Below are positions 50,673 to 59,839 of a DNA stretch of 64,000 bases, piece after piece. A model generated the notes under the pieces. The model worked only from the letters and a program-made list of their open reading frames with translations, made no database searches and was not told the origin of the DNA. This stretch comes from J089 sp964535735 (GTDB lineage: Bacteria > Fidelibacterota > Marinisomatia > Marinisomatales > J089), in contig CAZHTM010000001.1 of assembly GCA_964535735.1 (NCBI GenBank), positions 124,001 through 188,000 on the forward strand. Direction: 5' to 3'. Position 1 is the stretch's first letter. Every line of letters starts with the position of its first letter. Made by a program: the position numbers and the translations under genes.

Positions 50673-50675
50673 TAT

Positions 50676-50993
50676 ATGGCAAATATACAGTCGGTCCAAA
50701 ATTCTGCATTGCTAAAACAATTGGATCAGCTCGCCCCCAAGGGAACGGCGCCAAAGACTGAGGGTGAGGAAAAACCCAATTTTGCGGGCATGGTAAAAAA
50801 CTTCTTGGAAACCGTGAATGAAAAACAACAAACCGCAGGGAAACTGGCGCAAGAGGTGGCGGAAGGAAAGTCCGATAGTTTGGTCGAACCAATGGTGGCC
50901 ATGGAAGAATCCCGCTTGAGTTTCCAGCTTATGTTGGAAATCCGGAATCGGGTTTTAGAATCACTGAAAGAAGTTCAGAGAATGCCAGTTTGA
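50676..50993 (+). CDS. fliE: FliE hook-basal body complex protein
   Basis: A 105-residue protein. NFAGMVKNFLETVNEKQQTA (about 28-47) and the C-terminal helix with MEESRLSFQLMLEIRNRVLE (about 75-95) are the conserved FliE blocks. FliE joins the MS ring to the rod. Follows the unknown 97-residue gene and precedes fliF by 14 bp. Confidence 0.94.
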   Translation: MANIQSVQNSALLKQLDQLAPKGTAPKTEGEEKPNFAGMVKNFLETVNEKQQTAGKLAQEVAEGKSDSLVEPMVAMEESRLSFQLMLEIRNRVLESLKEVQRMPV

Positions 50994-51007
50994 TCTAAGG
51001 ACGTGCC

Positions 51008-52606
51008 ATGAATCAATTTTTCACGAATCTGGGAAATATATTGCGTAACTATTCACCCATTCAGCGTATGCTGATGGTATTGGTGTTTCTGGGGATGCTC
51101 TCAGCTTCGATCGCAATGGTTTTTTGGGCGAATCGTCCGGAGTTTCAACTTTTATATTCCGATTTAGACCCCTCCAATGCGAATAAAATCGTAAGTGAAT
51201 TAAAAGATATGAAAATCCCCTACACTATTGAGGATAACGGACACTCAATTCTTGTACCATCGGAAAATGTGGCCGATTTAAGGCTCCGGTTTGTTGATAT
51301 GGGATTAGCGGGTCAACCAGTCGGTGGATATGAAATATTCGATAATGCCAAAATTGGTATGACCACCTTCATGCAGCAATTAAATATGCGGCGTGCACTG
51401 GAGGGGGAATTGACCAAGACCATCAATCAGTTCCCGGGAGTGAAAAACAGTCGTGTACACCTTGTTTTACCTGAAAATAGATTATTTGAGCAAGAAAATA
51501 CTGGATCAGCCAGTGTGGTTTTGTATTTAAACCCGGGACGATCGTTGGGGTCGGAACAAATTAAAGGTATCGCCGCTTTGGTAGCCAACAGCGTTCAGGG
51601 AATTGAGGCGGATAAGGTCGTCGTTGTGGATTCTGATGGGAATATTTTATCTGAATCCAGCAGCGGTGAATCCAGTTTTATGGCGAATACACAATGGGAT
51701 ATGCGCCATGCTGTTGAAACTAAACTACAACATAAAGTCGTAAATCTTTTGGAAGGTGTAGTAGGGCCTCAAAATGCTATTGTACAAGTATCGGCCGATA
51801 TGAATTTTGAAAAAGTTGAACGGACCAGTGAAATCTATGATCCTGAGAATGTGGCCATCATCAGTGAGGAACGCCATACCGGGACCAGTCGTGATTTGGA
51901 TTCCCTGAATTCGACAAACCAAATCCAGGAGAATGAAGACGTTATTACCAATTATGAAATAAATAAGACCGTGGAACATTATGTGGGCAACACTGGCACC
52001 ATTAACCGACTGACAGTAGCGGTATTAGTGAATGGCACCTATACAACTACATTAGATGAAAATGGTGAGGAAGTGAGGGAATATACGCCTCGGTCCAAGA
52101 AGGAGTTGGCTCAGTTAGAAGCACTTGTAAAGAGCGCTGTCGGTTTTGATCCGGATCGGGGAGATATGGTTGAAGTTCAAAATCTTCCCTTTGAAAAGAC
52201 AGGGTTCGAAGAGGATCTTAAATATTTTGAATCGGCGGATAAACAGGCCATGTGGGCCAGTATGATCGATAAAGGTATAATTGGTATCGGACTTATCATC
52301 GCATTCTTTTTCATGCGGAGTTTGCTTAAATCTGCCGGTCAAACGCTTCAATTTTCATTTAGTCCGAGTCCTCCTGCTTTGGAAACAAGTGTAGAAAAGC
52401 AGGAGCAAATCGAAGCCGGAGAACCGTCACCGGAGCTGCCTGAAGATGCCTATATGAGTAAACTTTCGCCGGAAGCGCGAGCCCGCTTAAAGGCAAAAGG
52501 ATTGATGACGGAAGAAGTGATTAAACATGCAAAGGAGCATCCGGAAGATTCCGCAAAAATCATTCGTTCCTGGTTAACCCGACCCATGGTGGAGTCAATC
52601 GAATAA
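51008..52606 (+). CDS. fliF: FliF MS-ring protein
   Basis: A 532-residue membrane protein with two transmembrane helices (about 17-38 and 418-438) enclosing the periplasmic ring domains (YSDLDPSNANKIVSELKDM; LPENRLFEQENTGSASVVLY). The C-terminal cytoplasmic tail (about 490-530) matches the FliG-binding segment. It forms the ring at the base of the rotor. The stop is immediately followed by the fliG ATG. Confidence 0.96.
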   Translation: MNQFFTNLGNILRNYSPIQRMLMVLVFLGMLSASIAMVFWANRPEFQLLYSDLDPSNANKIVSELKDMKIPYTIEDNGHSILVPSENVADLRLRFVDMGLAGQPVGGYEIFDNAKIGMTTFMQQLNMRRALEGELTKTINQFPGVKNSRVHLVLPENRLFEQENTGSASVVLYLNPGRSLGSEQIKGIAALVANSVQGIEADKVVVVDSDGNILSESSSGESSFMANTQWDMRHAVETKLQHKVVNLLEGVVGPQNAIVQVSADMNFEKVERTSEIYDPENVAIISEERHTGTSRDLDSLNSTNQIQENEDVITNYEINKTVEHYVGNTGTINRLTVAVLVNGTYTTTLDENGEEVREYTPRSKKELAQLEALVKSAVGFDPDRGDMVEVQNLPFEKTGFEEDLKYFESADKQAMWASMIDKGIIGIGLIIAFFFMRSLLKSAGQTLQFSFSPSPPALETSVEKQEQIEAGEPSPELPEDAYMSKLSPEARARLKAKGLMTEEVIKHAKEHPEDSAKIIRSWLTRPMVESIE

Positions 52607-53623
52607 ATGGCCTCAATACAAAATATCACACCTGTTCAGAAATCGGCGTTGGTTATGATTGCCATCGGGATGGAAAATGCGTCCGAGGTAATGAAAAACC
52701 TTTCCGAAAAGGAAGTAGAAGAAATCACGATCGAAATCGCCCGTATGAAGGATGTGCCTTCTGATATTACGGGTGAAGTGATTGAAGAATACTACCAAAT
52801 GATGCAGGCGAAAGAATTCATAATCCAGGGTGGTGTAGAATATGCGAAGGAAGTATTGGACAACGCCTGGGGACATAAAAAAGCCATGGAAATTATGAAA
52901 AAGGTAGAGGCCGTCACCGAAGTCAGCGCGTTTTACCTTTTGCAAACCGTGGATAACAACCAGCTTATCAGCTTTTTACAAAATGAACATCCTCAGACGG
53001 TCGCCTTGATACTGGCATATTTAAAACCCCCTCAGGCGGCGGCGATTTTATCGGAGTTACCGGAAGATCAACAGGCTGAAATTGCCTATCGTCTAGCTAC
53101 GATGCAAAAAACAGCGCCTGAATTTATCGAGGATATTGAGAATGTCTTGCGGGATCAAATGGGAACAGTCTTTGGCGGCGGACAGTTGAGTTCGACCGGC
53201 GGTGCGGATGCAGTCGCGGAAATATTGAACTCTACCAGCCGTTCAGCAGAAAAAAACATTATGGATAGTCTTCGGGAACGCGATCCAAAACTGGCTGATG
53301 AAATCACCAGTCTTATGTTCCTCTTCGAAGATATTATTGGTCTTTCTAATCAAGCCATTCAAAGAATCGTTAAAAGTGTTGAGTCGAAAACGCTGGCCCT
53401 GGCTTTAAAGGCCACATCGAATGAATTGAAGGATAAAATATTTAAAAATATGTCTGAACGCGCAGCCGAAATGTTAAGGGATGAACTTCAATACATTGGA
53501 CCGGTTCGGGTTCGGGAAGTGGAAGAAGCTCAAAAACAAATCCTGGATGTGGTCAGACAACTGGAAGAAGCGGGTGAAATCACTGTTGGACATGGTGGAG
53601 AGGACGAGGAGATAATTGAATAA
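52607..53623 (+). CDS. fliG: FliG rotor switch protein
   Basis: A 338-residue protein with the three FliG domains. LLQTVDNNQLISFLQNEHPQ and YIGPVRVREVEEAQKQILDV mark the middle and C-terminal armadillo regions; charged residues of the torque helix are near 280-300. It links the MS ring to FliM and contacts MotA. A stop-start overlap of 1 base with fliH. Confidence 0.96.
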   Translation: MASIQNITPVQKSALVMIAIGMENASEVMKNLSEKEVEEITIEIARMKDVPSDITGEVIEEYYQMMQAKEFIIQGGVEYAKEVLDNAWGHKKAMEIMKKVEAVTEVSAFYLLQTVDNNQLISFLQNEHPQTVALILAYLKPPQAAAILSELPEDQQAEIAYRLATMQKTAPEFIEDIENVLRDQMGTVFGGGQLSSTGGADAVAEILNSTSRSAEKNIMDSLRERDPKLADEITSLMFLFEDIIGLSNQAIQRIVKSVESKTLALALKATSNELKDKIFKNMSERAAEMLRDELQYIGPVRVREVEEAQKQILDVVRQLEEAGEITVGHGGEDEEIIE

Positions 53624-54333
53624 TGACTGTGCTAAAAGTACCCTTAAATCAATCGATAAAAGGTATTCATTCGTTCAAGGAGATTCCAACCTTGGCCGAT
53701 TCCTATTCTGATATGATGTCCGGTTATCCCGAAGACTTGGACCAAGAAGAATACCAATACGGCGCTAAACGGCTTGTGAATCATTTAAGAAACCAAGTGA
53801 AGGTATTAGAAGCCGCCCTTCAAAACGCGCGAGAAGATTCGTATAAAGCTGGCTATGAAGAGGCCCGGTTTATCGTGGAACGCCGTTTTAGGGAAGATAT
53901 TTCAGGGTTACAGGCCACCTATGAACAAATGGTGGAATCTTTAAAGATCAAATATGATGAAGCGCTAAATACTCTCGGTAAACCTTTGGCTCAGTTTTCC
54001 CTTCAGATCGCAGAAAAAATACTGGGACGTACCCTGTCGGAAGAGGAAGCGCAAAATGAATTCCTTGTCACTCAACTCCACCGTTTTCTAAAAGATGTTG
54101 CCAAACAATCCAAATTTAAAATTAAGGTAAACCCCAGGCAGTTAACCTGGATATCCTCGGAGCAAAATCTATTAAAAAAATTACCCCATGGAAGCCAATT
54201 GTCTTTTGTACCGGATGAGGACCTGAAACCTGGGGAATGTATCGTTGAAACGGATACGGAGGTTATTCAAGGTTTGATGCAGGAATATCTGAGTTTCATA
54301 AACCAGAATTTATTTGAAGGAGAAGCGTGTTGA
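53623..54333 (+). CDS. fliH: FliH flagellar ATPase regulator
   Basis: A 236-residue protein with a long N-terminal coiled coil (about 55-120, containing AGYEEARFIVERRFREDI) and a C-terminal FliH/HrpE-type domain (about 130-230; AEKILGRTLSEEEAQNEFLV, ECIVETDTEVIQGLMQEYL). It holds FliI in an inactive complex and docks it at the export gate. Lies in the usual place between fliG and fliI. Confidence 0.88.
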   Translation: MTVLKVPLNQSIKGIHSFKEIPTLADSYSDMMSGYPEDLDQEEYQYGAKRLVNHLRNQVKVLEAALQNAREDSYKAGYEEARFIVERRFREDISGLQATYEQMVESLKIKYDEALNTLGKPLAQFSLQIAEKILGRTLSEEEAQNEFLVTQLHRFLKDVAKQSKFKIKVNPRQLTWISSEQNLLKKLPHGSQLSFVPDEDLKPGECIVETDTEVIQGLMQEYLSFINQNLFEGEAC

Positions 54334-55646
54334 ATCCTTTGGCCACCCAGATTTCAGCCTATCAGGATCAATTATCAATCCTTCCGGATTATCGGAGAGA
54401 TGGTAAAGTAACGCGAATCATCGGATTGGTCGTTGAAGCTTCTCTGGTTTCGGGATCGGTTGGCGATTTGTGCAAAATCTACACGCCAACGAATGCAACT
54501 ATTTTGGCTGAAATTGTTGGCTTCAACAATCAGAATGTTCTTCTGATGCCGCTTCAGGAAACGATTGGGTTGTCCATTGGCAGTCGCGTCCGTCGTTGTC
54601 CGCAACCCTTGTCCGTTCCTGTGGGGCCTGCGTTGTTAGGACGAGTCCTGGATGGTTTAGGAAATCCAATTGATGGGAAAGGTCCCCTAAGCACCGAAGC
54701 GTGGGTTCCCGTCCATAATCAACCACCGAATCCCCTGAGCCGTCAGCGTATCTCCGATGTCTTAGAAACGGGGATCCGGTCTATTGATGGATTATTAACC
54801 ATAGGCAAGGGACAGCGAGTCGGTATTTTTGCCGGAAGTGGTGTTGGAAAAAGTGTTTTGTTGGGAATGATTGCGCGATATACGAGTGCCAATATCAATG
54901 TGATTGCTCTGATTGGAGAGCGGGGCCGGGAAGTCCGAGAATTTATTGAGCGTGATTTGGGCCCGGAGGGATTGGCCCGGTCGGTAGTCGTCGTGGCTAC
55001 GTCCGACCAGGCGGCGATGGTCAGAGTCAAAGGTGCGCTACTGGCTACGGCTATCGCGGAGTATTTTCGAAATCAGGGTGAAGACGTTCTATTGTTAATG
55101 GATTCCCTAACACGCGTGGCCATGTCTCAACGGGAAATCGGACTGGCTATTGGTGAACCACCCACAACCAAAGGATATACGCCTTCGGTCTTTGCTTTAT
55201 TACCCCGGCTATTGGAACGAGCAGGAAATGATAAACATGGAAGTATTTCCGGATTGTATACGGTGCTAGTGGAAGGCGATGATTTAGACGAGCCCGTTAG
55301 CGATGCCGCTCGAGCCATTTTAGATGGCCATATCGTTTTATCCCGTAAAATTGCCCATAAAGGTCATTATCCCGCTGTGGATGTATTGGAGAGCATTAGT
55401 CGGTTGCGCACTGAGATCGTTCCTAAAGAAATACTGGCACGGTCCGATCGTATGTTAGAGTTGCTTGCCAGTTACCGTGAAGCGGAAGATCTAATTTCCA
55501 TCGGTGCCTATGCAAAAGGCAGTAATCCCAAAGTGGATGAAGCCCTTCAGTTACGCGATGCGATGGAGGGATTCTTACGCCAGGATATGAATGAAAAATC
55601 AACGTTTGAAGAAACGTTGCAACGCTTGCAACAGGTTATGGGTTAA
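54327..55646 (+). CDS. fliI: FliI flagellum-specific ATPase
   Basis: A 439-residue ATPase of the F1 beta-like type. Walker A GIFAGSGVGKSVLLG (about 168-182), Walker B DVLLLMDSLTRVAMS (about 251-265) and the RGREVREFIERDLG motif are intact. It energises unfolding and delivery of export substrates. Annotated from GTG at 54327; a TTG at 54330 is better placed behind the AGGAG ribosome site. It overlaps fliH by 7 bases. Confidence 0.96.
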   Translation: MLNPLATQISAYQDQLSILPDYRRDGKVTRIIGLVVEASLVSGSVGDLCKIYTPTNATILAEIVGFNNQNVLLMPLQETIGLSIGSRVRRCPQPLSVPVGPALLGRVLDGLGNPIDGKGPLSTEAWVPVHNQPPNPLSRQRISDVLETGIRSIDGLLTIGKGQRVGIFAGSGVGKSVLLGMIARYTSANINVIALIGERGREVREFIERDLGPEGLARSVVVVATSDQAAMVRVKGALLATAIAEYFRNQGEDVLLLMDSLTRVAMSQREIGLAIGEPPTTKGYTPSVFALLPRLLERAGNDKHGSISGLYTVLVEGDDLDEPVSDAARAILDGHIVLSRKIAHKGHYPAVDVLESISRLRTEIVPKEILARSDRMLELLASYREAEDLISIGAYAKGSNPKVDEALQLRDAMEGFLRQDMNEKSTFEETLQRLQQVMG

Positions 55647-55648
55647 AG

Positions 55649-56089
55649 ATGGCTACGAAATTCCATTTCTCACTGGAAAAAATTCTGAAATTGAGACAGG
55701 CGTTGGAAAACAGCCAAGCTATGCAATTGGAAAAGTCACGGCGAGAGTTGGAAAACGAACAGCATACCCTTTCCGCTATTCAGGAAGAGAAAGCCCACCA
55801 TTTAAACCAAAAAATGAAAATGGGACACCAACTGAGTTTATTCAATTTGTCCGTATCGGAGGGGTATCTACAATCCTTAAATCATGGATTGGAAGAACAA
55901 TCGAAACGTGTTGCACAGTACCAGAAAAAAGTTGAAAAGAAACAGGAAGAATTGACCCAGGCGGCCCGCGATAAAAAAGTAATGGAATCTCTGAAGTCCA
56001 AAAAGTGGGAAGGATACAAGAAAGAATTAAATCGGAAGGAATTGCTGATATCCTCCGAAATCGCTCTTAGAATGGGGATGAATAAATAG
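55649..56089 (+). CDS. fliJ: FliJ flagellar export chaperone/coiled-coil protein
   Basis: A 146-residue, fully helical, charged protein. FSLEKILKLRQALENSQAMQ at the start and EEKAHHLNQKMKMGHQLSLF make the coiled-coil hairpin of FliJ, the stalk that activates the FliI ring. Immediately after fliI (2 bp), the standard order. Sequence conservation in this family is low; the call rests on fold pattern and position. Confidence 0.87.
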   Translation: MATKFHFSLEKILKLRQALENSQAMQLEKSRRELENEQHTLSAIQEEKAHHLNQKMKMGHQLSLFNLSVSEGYLQSLNHGLEEQSKRVAQYQKKVEKKQEELTQAARDKKVMESLKSKKWEGYKKELNRKELLISSEIALRMGMNK

Positions 56090-56090
56090 G

Positions 56091-56708
56091 ATGAAAGGTC
56101 CGGTAAAACTTATCCTGATTTCGGTAGGCGCTTTTGTTGTCCTTGTGGGAGTGATATTTGTGGTTCTACTCATTTTTGAACCGTCATCGGATGAAACGCC
56201 TATTCCGGAAGAAAATATTGCGAAAGTAAATCCGGACAATCCAGATGATGAGAACTCCATAGAGTCTTCCAATTCAGAATCCGACGGAGAATCAGGGAAT
56301 TTTACTAACGGACATCCTACGACAGTAACGGATAGCCTGGCAAATCTGATCCAGGAATTGAAAAACGATTTGTTTGAACGGTCGTTAGAGATTGACAGCT
56401 TGAAGGAGCAGATCACATTTCAGAATGGATTAATTAACGGGTATAAAAAAACCATCGATGATCTGAATAGTCAAGTATTAGCGTTGAATAAAAAAGAAGT
56501 CAGTCTGAAAGAGTTAGCGAAAACATATGAATCCATGAAGGTCTCGGATATTAAACCTATTCTAGACAAAGTCGATGATGAAACGGTGATAGCGATTTAC
56601 CGAGCCATGGGAACTCGTACTCGAAAGTCCATTATGATGGCACTATCGGCGGAACGGGCAGCTACGATCACAGAAAAATTGGCAGGATTAAACGGAGATA
56701 AATCATGA
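56091..56708 (+). CDS. motE: MotE-like membrane protein (MgtE_N-type domain)
   Basis: A 205-residue protein with one N-terminal transmembrane helix (about 5-30), an acidic disordered linker (about 35-85), a coiled coil (about 90-140) and a small helical domain with ESMKVSDIKPILDKVDDETV (about 145-164) and RTRKSIMMALSAERAATITE that resembles the MgtE N domain, as in MotE, the chaperone for MotC. Position between fliJ and fliK is the usual one for this gene in many phyla. Start is 1 bp after the fliJ stop; ATGA overlap with fliK. Confidence 0.76.
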   Translation: MKGPVKLILISVGAFVVLVGVIFVVLLIFEPSSDETPIPEENIAKVNPDNPDDENSIESSNSESDGESGNFTNGHPTTVTDSLANLIQELKNDLFERSLEIDSLKEQITFQNGLINGYKKTIDDLNSQVLALNKKEVSLKELAKTYESMKVSDIKPILDKVDDETVIAIYRAMGTRTRKSIMMALSAERAATITEKLAGLNGDKS

Positions 56709-58645
56709 GTATCCCTGTCCCTGTCTTACCAAAAAACCTGGGTTCGCAGCCGGTTAAGCCGGGTTGCATGGCCAAGCTTGGACTTGGAAAGCAGGTGGTG
56801 GGAAAAATCGTCAAACCGTCTGACGGGAAACAACCTGAGAAATCTCCATCTCAAGGAGCGGAAACGGTTTTCAGTGAGCATTTAACCATGGTACAAACGG
56901 GGAACCAGGTTGTAAAAAAAGTTAAAGGTACTCAAAAGTCAGTAGTGTCTAAGCCGTTAACTCCCCACACGGCGTCAAAATCAATCAAGCCAATAAAAAG
57001 CGGTAAAAACCAACCACACATCGGAAAAACCACCATTCCCATTGGTAAAACACTTTCAACGGGAGTAACGTCAAAAGCAGGCTTAAAGACAGGTCCCGCA
57101 GTGGTTGCGAATGGATTTATACCGAAACAAATTCGTACGCATCAGTCCAAACAGTCAAAAGTGGATCACAATCTCCCTGTGGAGCATCAAACATCAGCAA
57201 GGCCACAGGGAGAAGCCTTTAAAGTTGCTACACCCAAGGTTTTAAAGGATAATAAGACGTTAATTCGTTCGTCTATAATTCCTGAAAAGTCCCCCCAGGA
57301 AATAGCCAAAACAATCGAAATATCATCGAAAAATCAGGTTCATGATTTTCGTCTAGATCCTACTCTGACGCACCCGAAATATACAGACCAACCCGTCCAA
57401 ACTGGGGAGGATCCGAGAAAAATTATGGCGGGTAAGCAGATCAGGAATCAACATATTCAATCTGCGGAGTCTGGAGATAAGCATAATCCAATCGGTGAAA
57501 TGAAGAGTGGAAAACAAAGTTCAGATCTCTTCCAATTCACCAAGGTAGGAAAGCATCAGGATTCTCCGGAGGTTATTCAAAAAGATCGGCCCATGCCAAC
57601 GACCCAAAATATTCCTCAAGAGAAAGCAAATTATCCGGAACATATTGAGGAAAGACCCATCCCGAAACCTCAGCCAGAACCTTTTGCCCCGGTAGCGTCA
57701 AAATCGAATTCTTATTCACAAGTGCGCCAATCAAAAGTAGAATCTCCTTCGGTGGTGGAAAAACAAGTAGAAAAGGCGCATACGGAACACAAGGCGACTC
57801 CACAAAATAGAGAAGTATTTCCCCAAAAAGCTCTAAACCATGCGACTGCTAAAGAGGGCAAACCGACCACATCCATCAATCCACATCGGTTTGTATTTAG
57901 TCTCTCCAAAACCATCGGGACGGGCGATCTCGTTCAATCGATAAAGACCCCGGAACGAGTGCACGATGCGAGCAAGGTTAGTATTTCCCATTCGCAGGCC
58001 AAAGTCAAATCGGCAGTTGCCACAAAAGGGGATGAATCCGTACTACAGAGTGATGTTCGCCAGGGCTCAGACGCGGTAAAAGATATTGGTATAATTGATT
58101 CAAAGACCGGAACGTCTGTCCGTTCCATCCCTCACCAGGAAACACCATCCGTGCCAAAAATCGATTTTTGGGTCCAGACATTGACCAGGCATGTCCAGGA
58201 AGAATCGACCGTCCGGCAGATGGCTATGATCCAAAAAATTACTCAATGGGTGGAAATTTTCGCTGATACAAAGCAGAAAAAACCATCCCATCTTACGATT
58301 CAGGATCAACGCATGGGAAACCTGGAATTTGAATACAGCGAAAAATTGGATGGCAAACAGATTACCATTTCCGTAGAAAACGAATCTGTGCGTAACCATC
58401 TTCAGAAAATACTTCCCGTCGTTCAGGAAAGTTTGAATCACCGAGGCCAGGCCCAGGTGGGTATTTTTGTACAATTAAAACAAGAATCGGATATGAGACA
58501 GGAATTGTATCAGGACGGGCGGTCGTCCCAACACTATCGGAACCCTGTGGATCATGATAAACAATCAGATACATCGACGTCTTCGTCCCTAAATACCGTG
58601 ATGATGAAGCATTACGGGTACAATACCATTGATATGGTTGCCTAA
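56705..58645 (+). CDS. fliK: FliK-like hook-length control protein
   Basis: A 646-residue protein. The first ~500 residues are low-complexity, rich in Lys, Pro, Gln, Ser and His, typical of the FliK ruler. The C-terminal ~110 residues (about 490-600) hold the FliK_C-like stretch, with LTIQDQRMGNLEFEYSEKLD and QKILPVVQESLNHRGQAQVG. It measures the hook and switches the export gate specificity. Sequence identity to model FliK proteins is weak; gene order (motE-like before, flgD after) supports the call. Confidence 0.82.
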   Translation: MSIPVPVLPKNLGSQPVKPGCMAKLGLGKQVVGKIVKPSDGKQPEKSPSQGAETVFSEHLTMVQTGNQVVKKVKGTQKSVVSKPLTPHTASKSIKPIKSGKNQPHIGKTTIPIGKTLSTGVTSKAGLKTGPAVVANGFIPKQIRTHQSKQSKVDHNLPVEHQTSARPQGEAFKVATPKVLKDNKTLIRSSIIPEKSPQEIAKTIEISSKNQVHDFRLDPTLTHPKYTDQPVQTGEDPRKIMAGKQIRNQHIQSAESGDKHNPIGEMKSGKQSSDLFQFTKVGKHQDSPEVIQKDRPMPTTQNIPQEKANYPEHIEERPIPKPQPEPFAPVASKSNSYSQVRQSKVESPSVVEKQVEKAHTEHKATPQNREVFPQKALNHATAKEGKPTTSINPHRFVFSLSKTIGTGDLVQSIKTPERVHDASKVSISHSQAKVKSAVATKGDESVLQSDVRQGSDAVKDIGIIDSKTGTSVRSIPHQETPSVPKIDFWVQTLTRHVQEESTVRQMAMIQKITQWVEIFADTKQKKPSHLTIQDQRMGNLEFEYSEKLDGKQITISVENESVRNHLQKILPVVQESLNHRGQAQVGIFVQLKQESDMRQELYQDGRSSQHYRNPVDHDKQSDTSTSSSLNTVMMKHYGYNTIDMVA

Positions 58646-58661
58646 CTAAAGGAGGTAACAC

Positions 58662-59351
58662 ATGTTTGAATTAGGAAATATTGGCAATGTGGAATCCAGC
58701 AACGCTTTTTCTCAGGCTTTGGATCAGACGGGTCTTGGGAAAGACGATTTTTTCCGCTTGCTCATTGAACAACTGAAAAATCAGGATCCATTGGATCCCA
58801 TGAAAAACCAGGATTTTACCGCCCAGCTGGCTCAGTTCTCGTCCCTGGAGAAACTGGAGAATATCAATGCCAATATTGAGCAAGGCACACAAATCGATCT
58901 GGTCTTGACGCAGGCGATTAACAACTCGGCAGCGGCCACCATTATTGGTAAAGAGGTTAAAGCCTGGGGCGATGAAATCCACGTTAAGGAAGGGGCGACC
59001 AGCTACGATTTGAATTTTAATCTGGAAAGTGATGCCGCAAAGGTCACAGCGGAAATCCTTGATGAAGATGGAAATGTCGTTAAAACAATCAAGGCCAGCG
59101 AATTGTCCAACGGCGACCATACACTGACCTGGGATGGAACCGATGCAAATGGCGGTCAAGTACCCGAGGGGACTTACACGTTAAGAGTACAAGCCTGGGA
59201 TGGAAATGACGTAGAAATTTCCGCAAAAGAATATACAATGGGTGTTATTGAAGGAATTCGATATCAGAATGGATCTGCTGTTCTGATTGTCGATGGAGAA
59301 GAAATACCCTTCTCCAACGTCTTAGAAATAGGAAACAGCGATAACGGATAG
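58662..59351 (+). CDS. flgD: FlgD hook scaffold protein
   Basis: A 229-residue protein. The N-terminal conserved block (about 20-75) holds LGKDDFFRLLIEQLKNQDPL and FTAQLAQFSSLEKLENINAN; the rest is a tudor-like plus FlgD-Ig beta domain with GDHTLTWDGTDANGGQVPEG. FlgD is needed to cap and assemble the hook. A GGAGGT ribosome site precedes the ATG. The porU sorting domain is a distant FlgD-Ig relative, not a paralogue. Confidence 0.95.
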   Translation: MFELGNIGNVESSNAFSQALDQTGLGKDDFFRLLIEQLKNQDPLDPMKNQDFTAQLAQFSSLEKLENINANIEQGTQIDLVLTQAINNSAAATIIGKEVKAWGDEIHVKEGATSYDLNFNLESDAAKVTAEILDEDGNVVKTIKASELSNGDHTLTWDGTDANGGQVPEGTYTLRVQAWDGNDVEISAKEYTMGVIEGIRYQNGSAVLIVDGEEIPFSNVLEIGNSDNG

Positions 59352-59360
59352 GAGATTCGC

Positions 59361-59759
59361 ATGAAAGTCGCTGACTTACAAATCAGGCAACTACCAACGA
59401 TTCAGTCCATCAATCCGGGCCAACAGGTTAACCGGGCGAATGAGACGAACAAACCGGGGAAACCGACTTTCTCGGAAGTTTTTCAGTCTACGTTAAAGGA
59501 TCATGAGGGACTCCGGTTTTCGGCTCATGCATTGAAGCGGTTAAATCACCGCGGGATTGAATTGGATGGACTTGCTTTAAATCGTCTCGAGGAAGGGGTG
59601 AAGAAGATGGAACTAAAAGGCGCCAAGAATTCACTCATCCTCATGGACGACAATGCGTTTATCGTGAATGTTAAAAATCGCGTTGTCGTTACAGCATTGG
59701 AGAAAAACTCAACGCAAGGCAATGTGTTTACCAACATTGACGGCGTTGCCATAATGTAA
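59361..59759 (+). CDS. Flagellar operon protein (TIGR02530 family)
   Basis: A 132-residue protein. Residues about 50-130 follow the TIGR02530 pattern: FSAHALKRLNHRGIELDGLA, MELKGAKNSLILMDDNAFIV, NVKNRVVVTALEKN and NVFTNIDGVAIM. Function is not firmly known; it occurs between flgD and flgE in many Firmicutes and other phyla, here likewise. A GGAG site is seen before the ATG. Confidence 0.88.
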   Translation: MKVADLQIRQLPTIQSINPGQQVNRANETNKPGKPTFSEVFQSTLKDHEGLRFSAHALKRLNHRGIELDGLALNRLEEGVKKMELKGAKNSLILMDDNAFIVNVKNRVVVTALEKNSTQGNVFTNIDGVAIM

Positions 59760-59839
59760 TAAACCCAAAGGACCGGACCCGCAAGGGAGGTCCTCCTTCC
59801 ATCGATCGACAGAGATGGAAAAACTAAAAGGAGGAAACT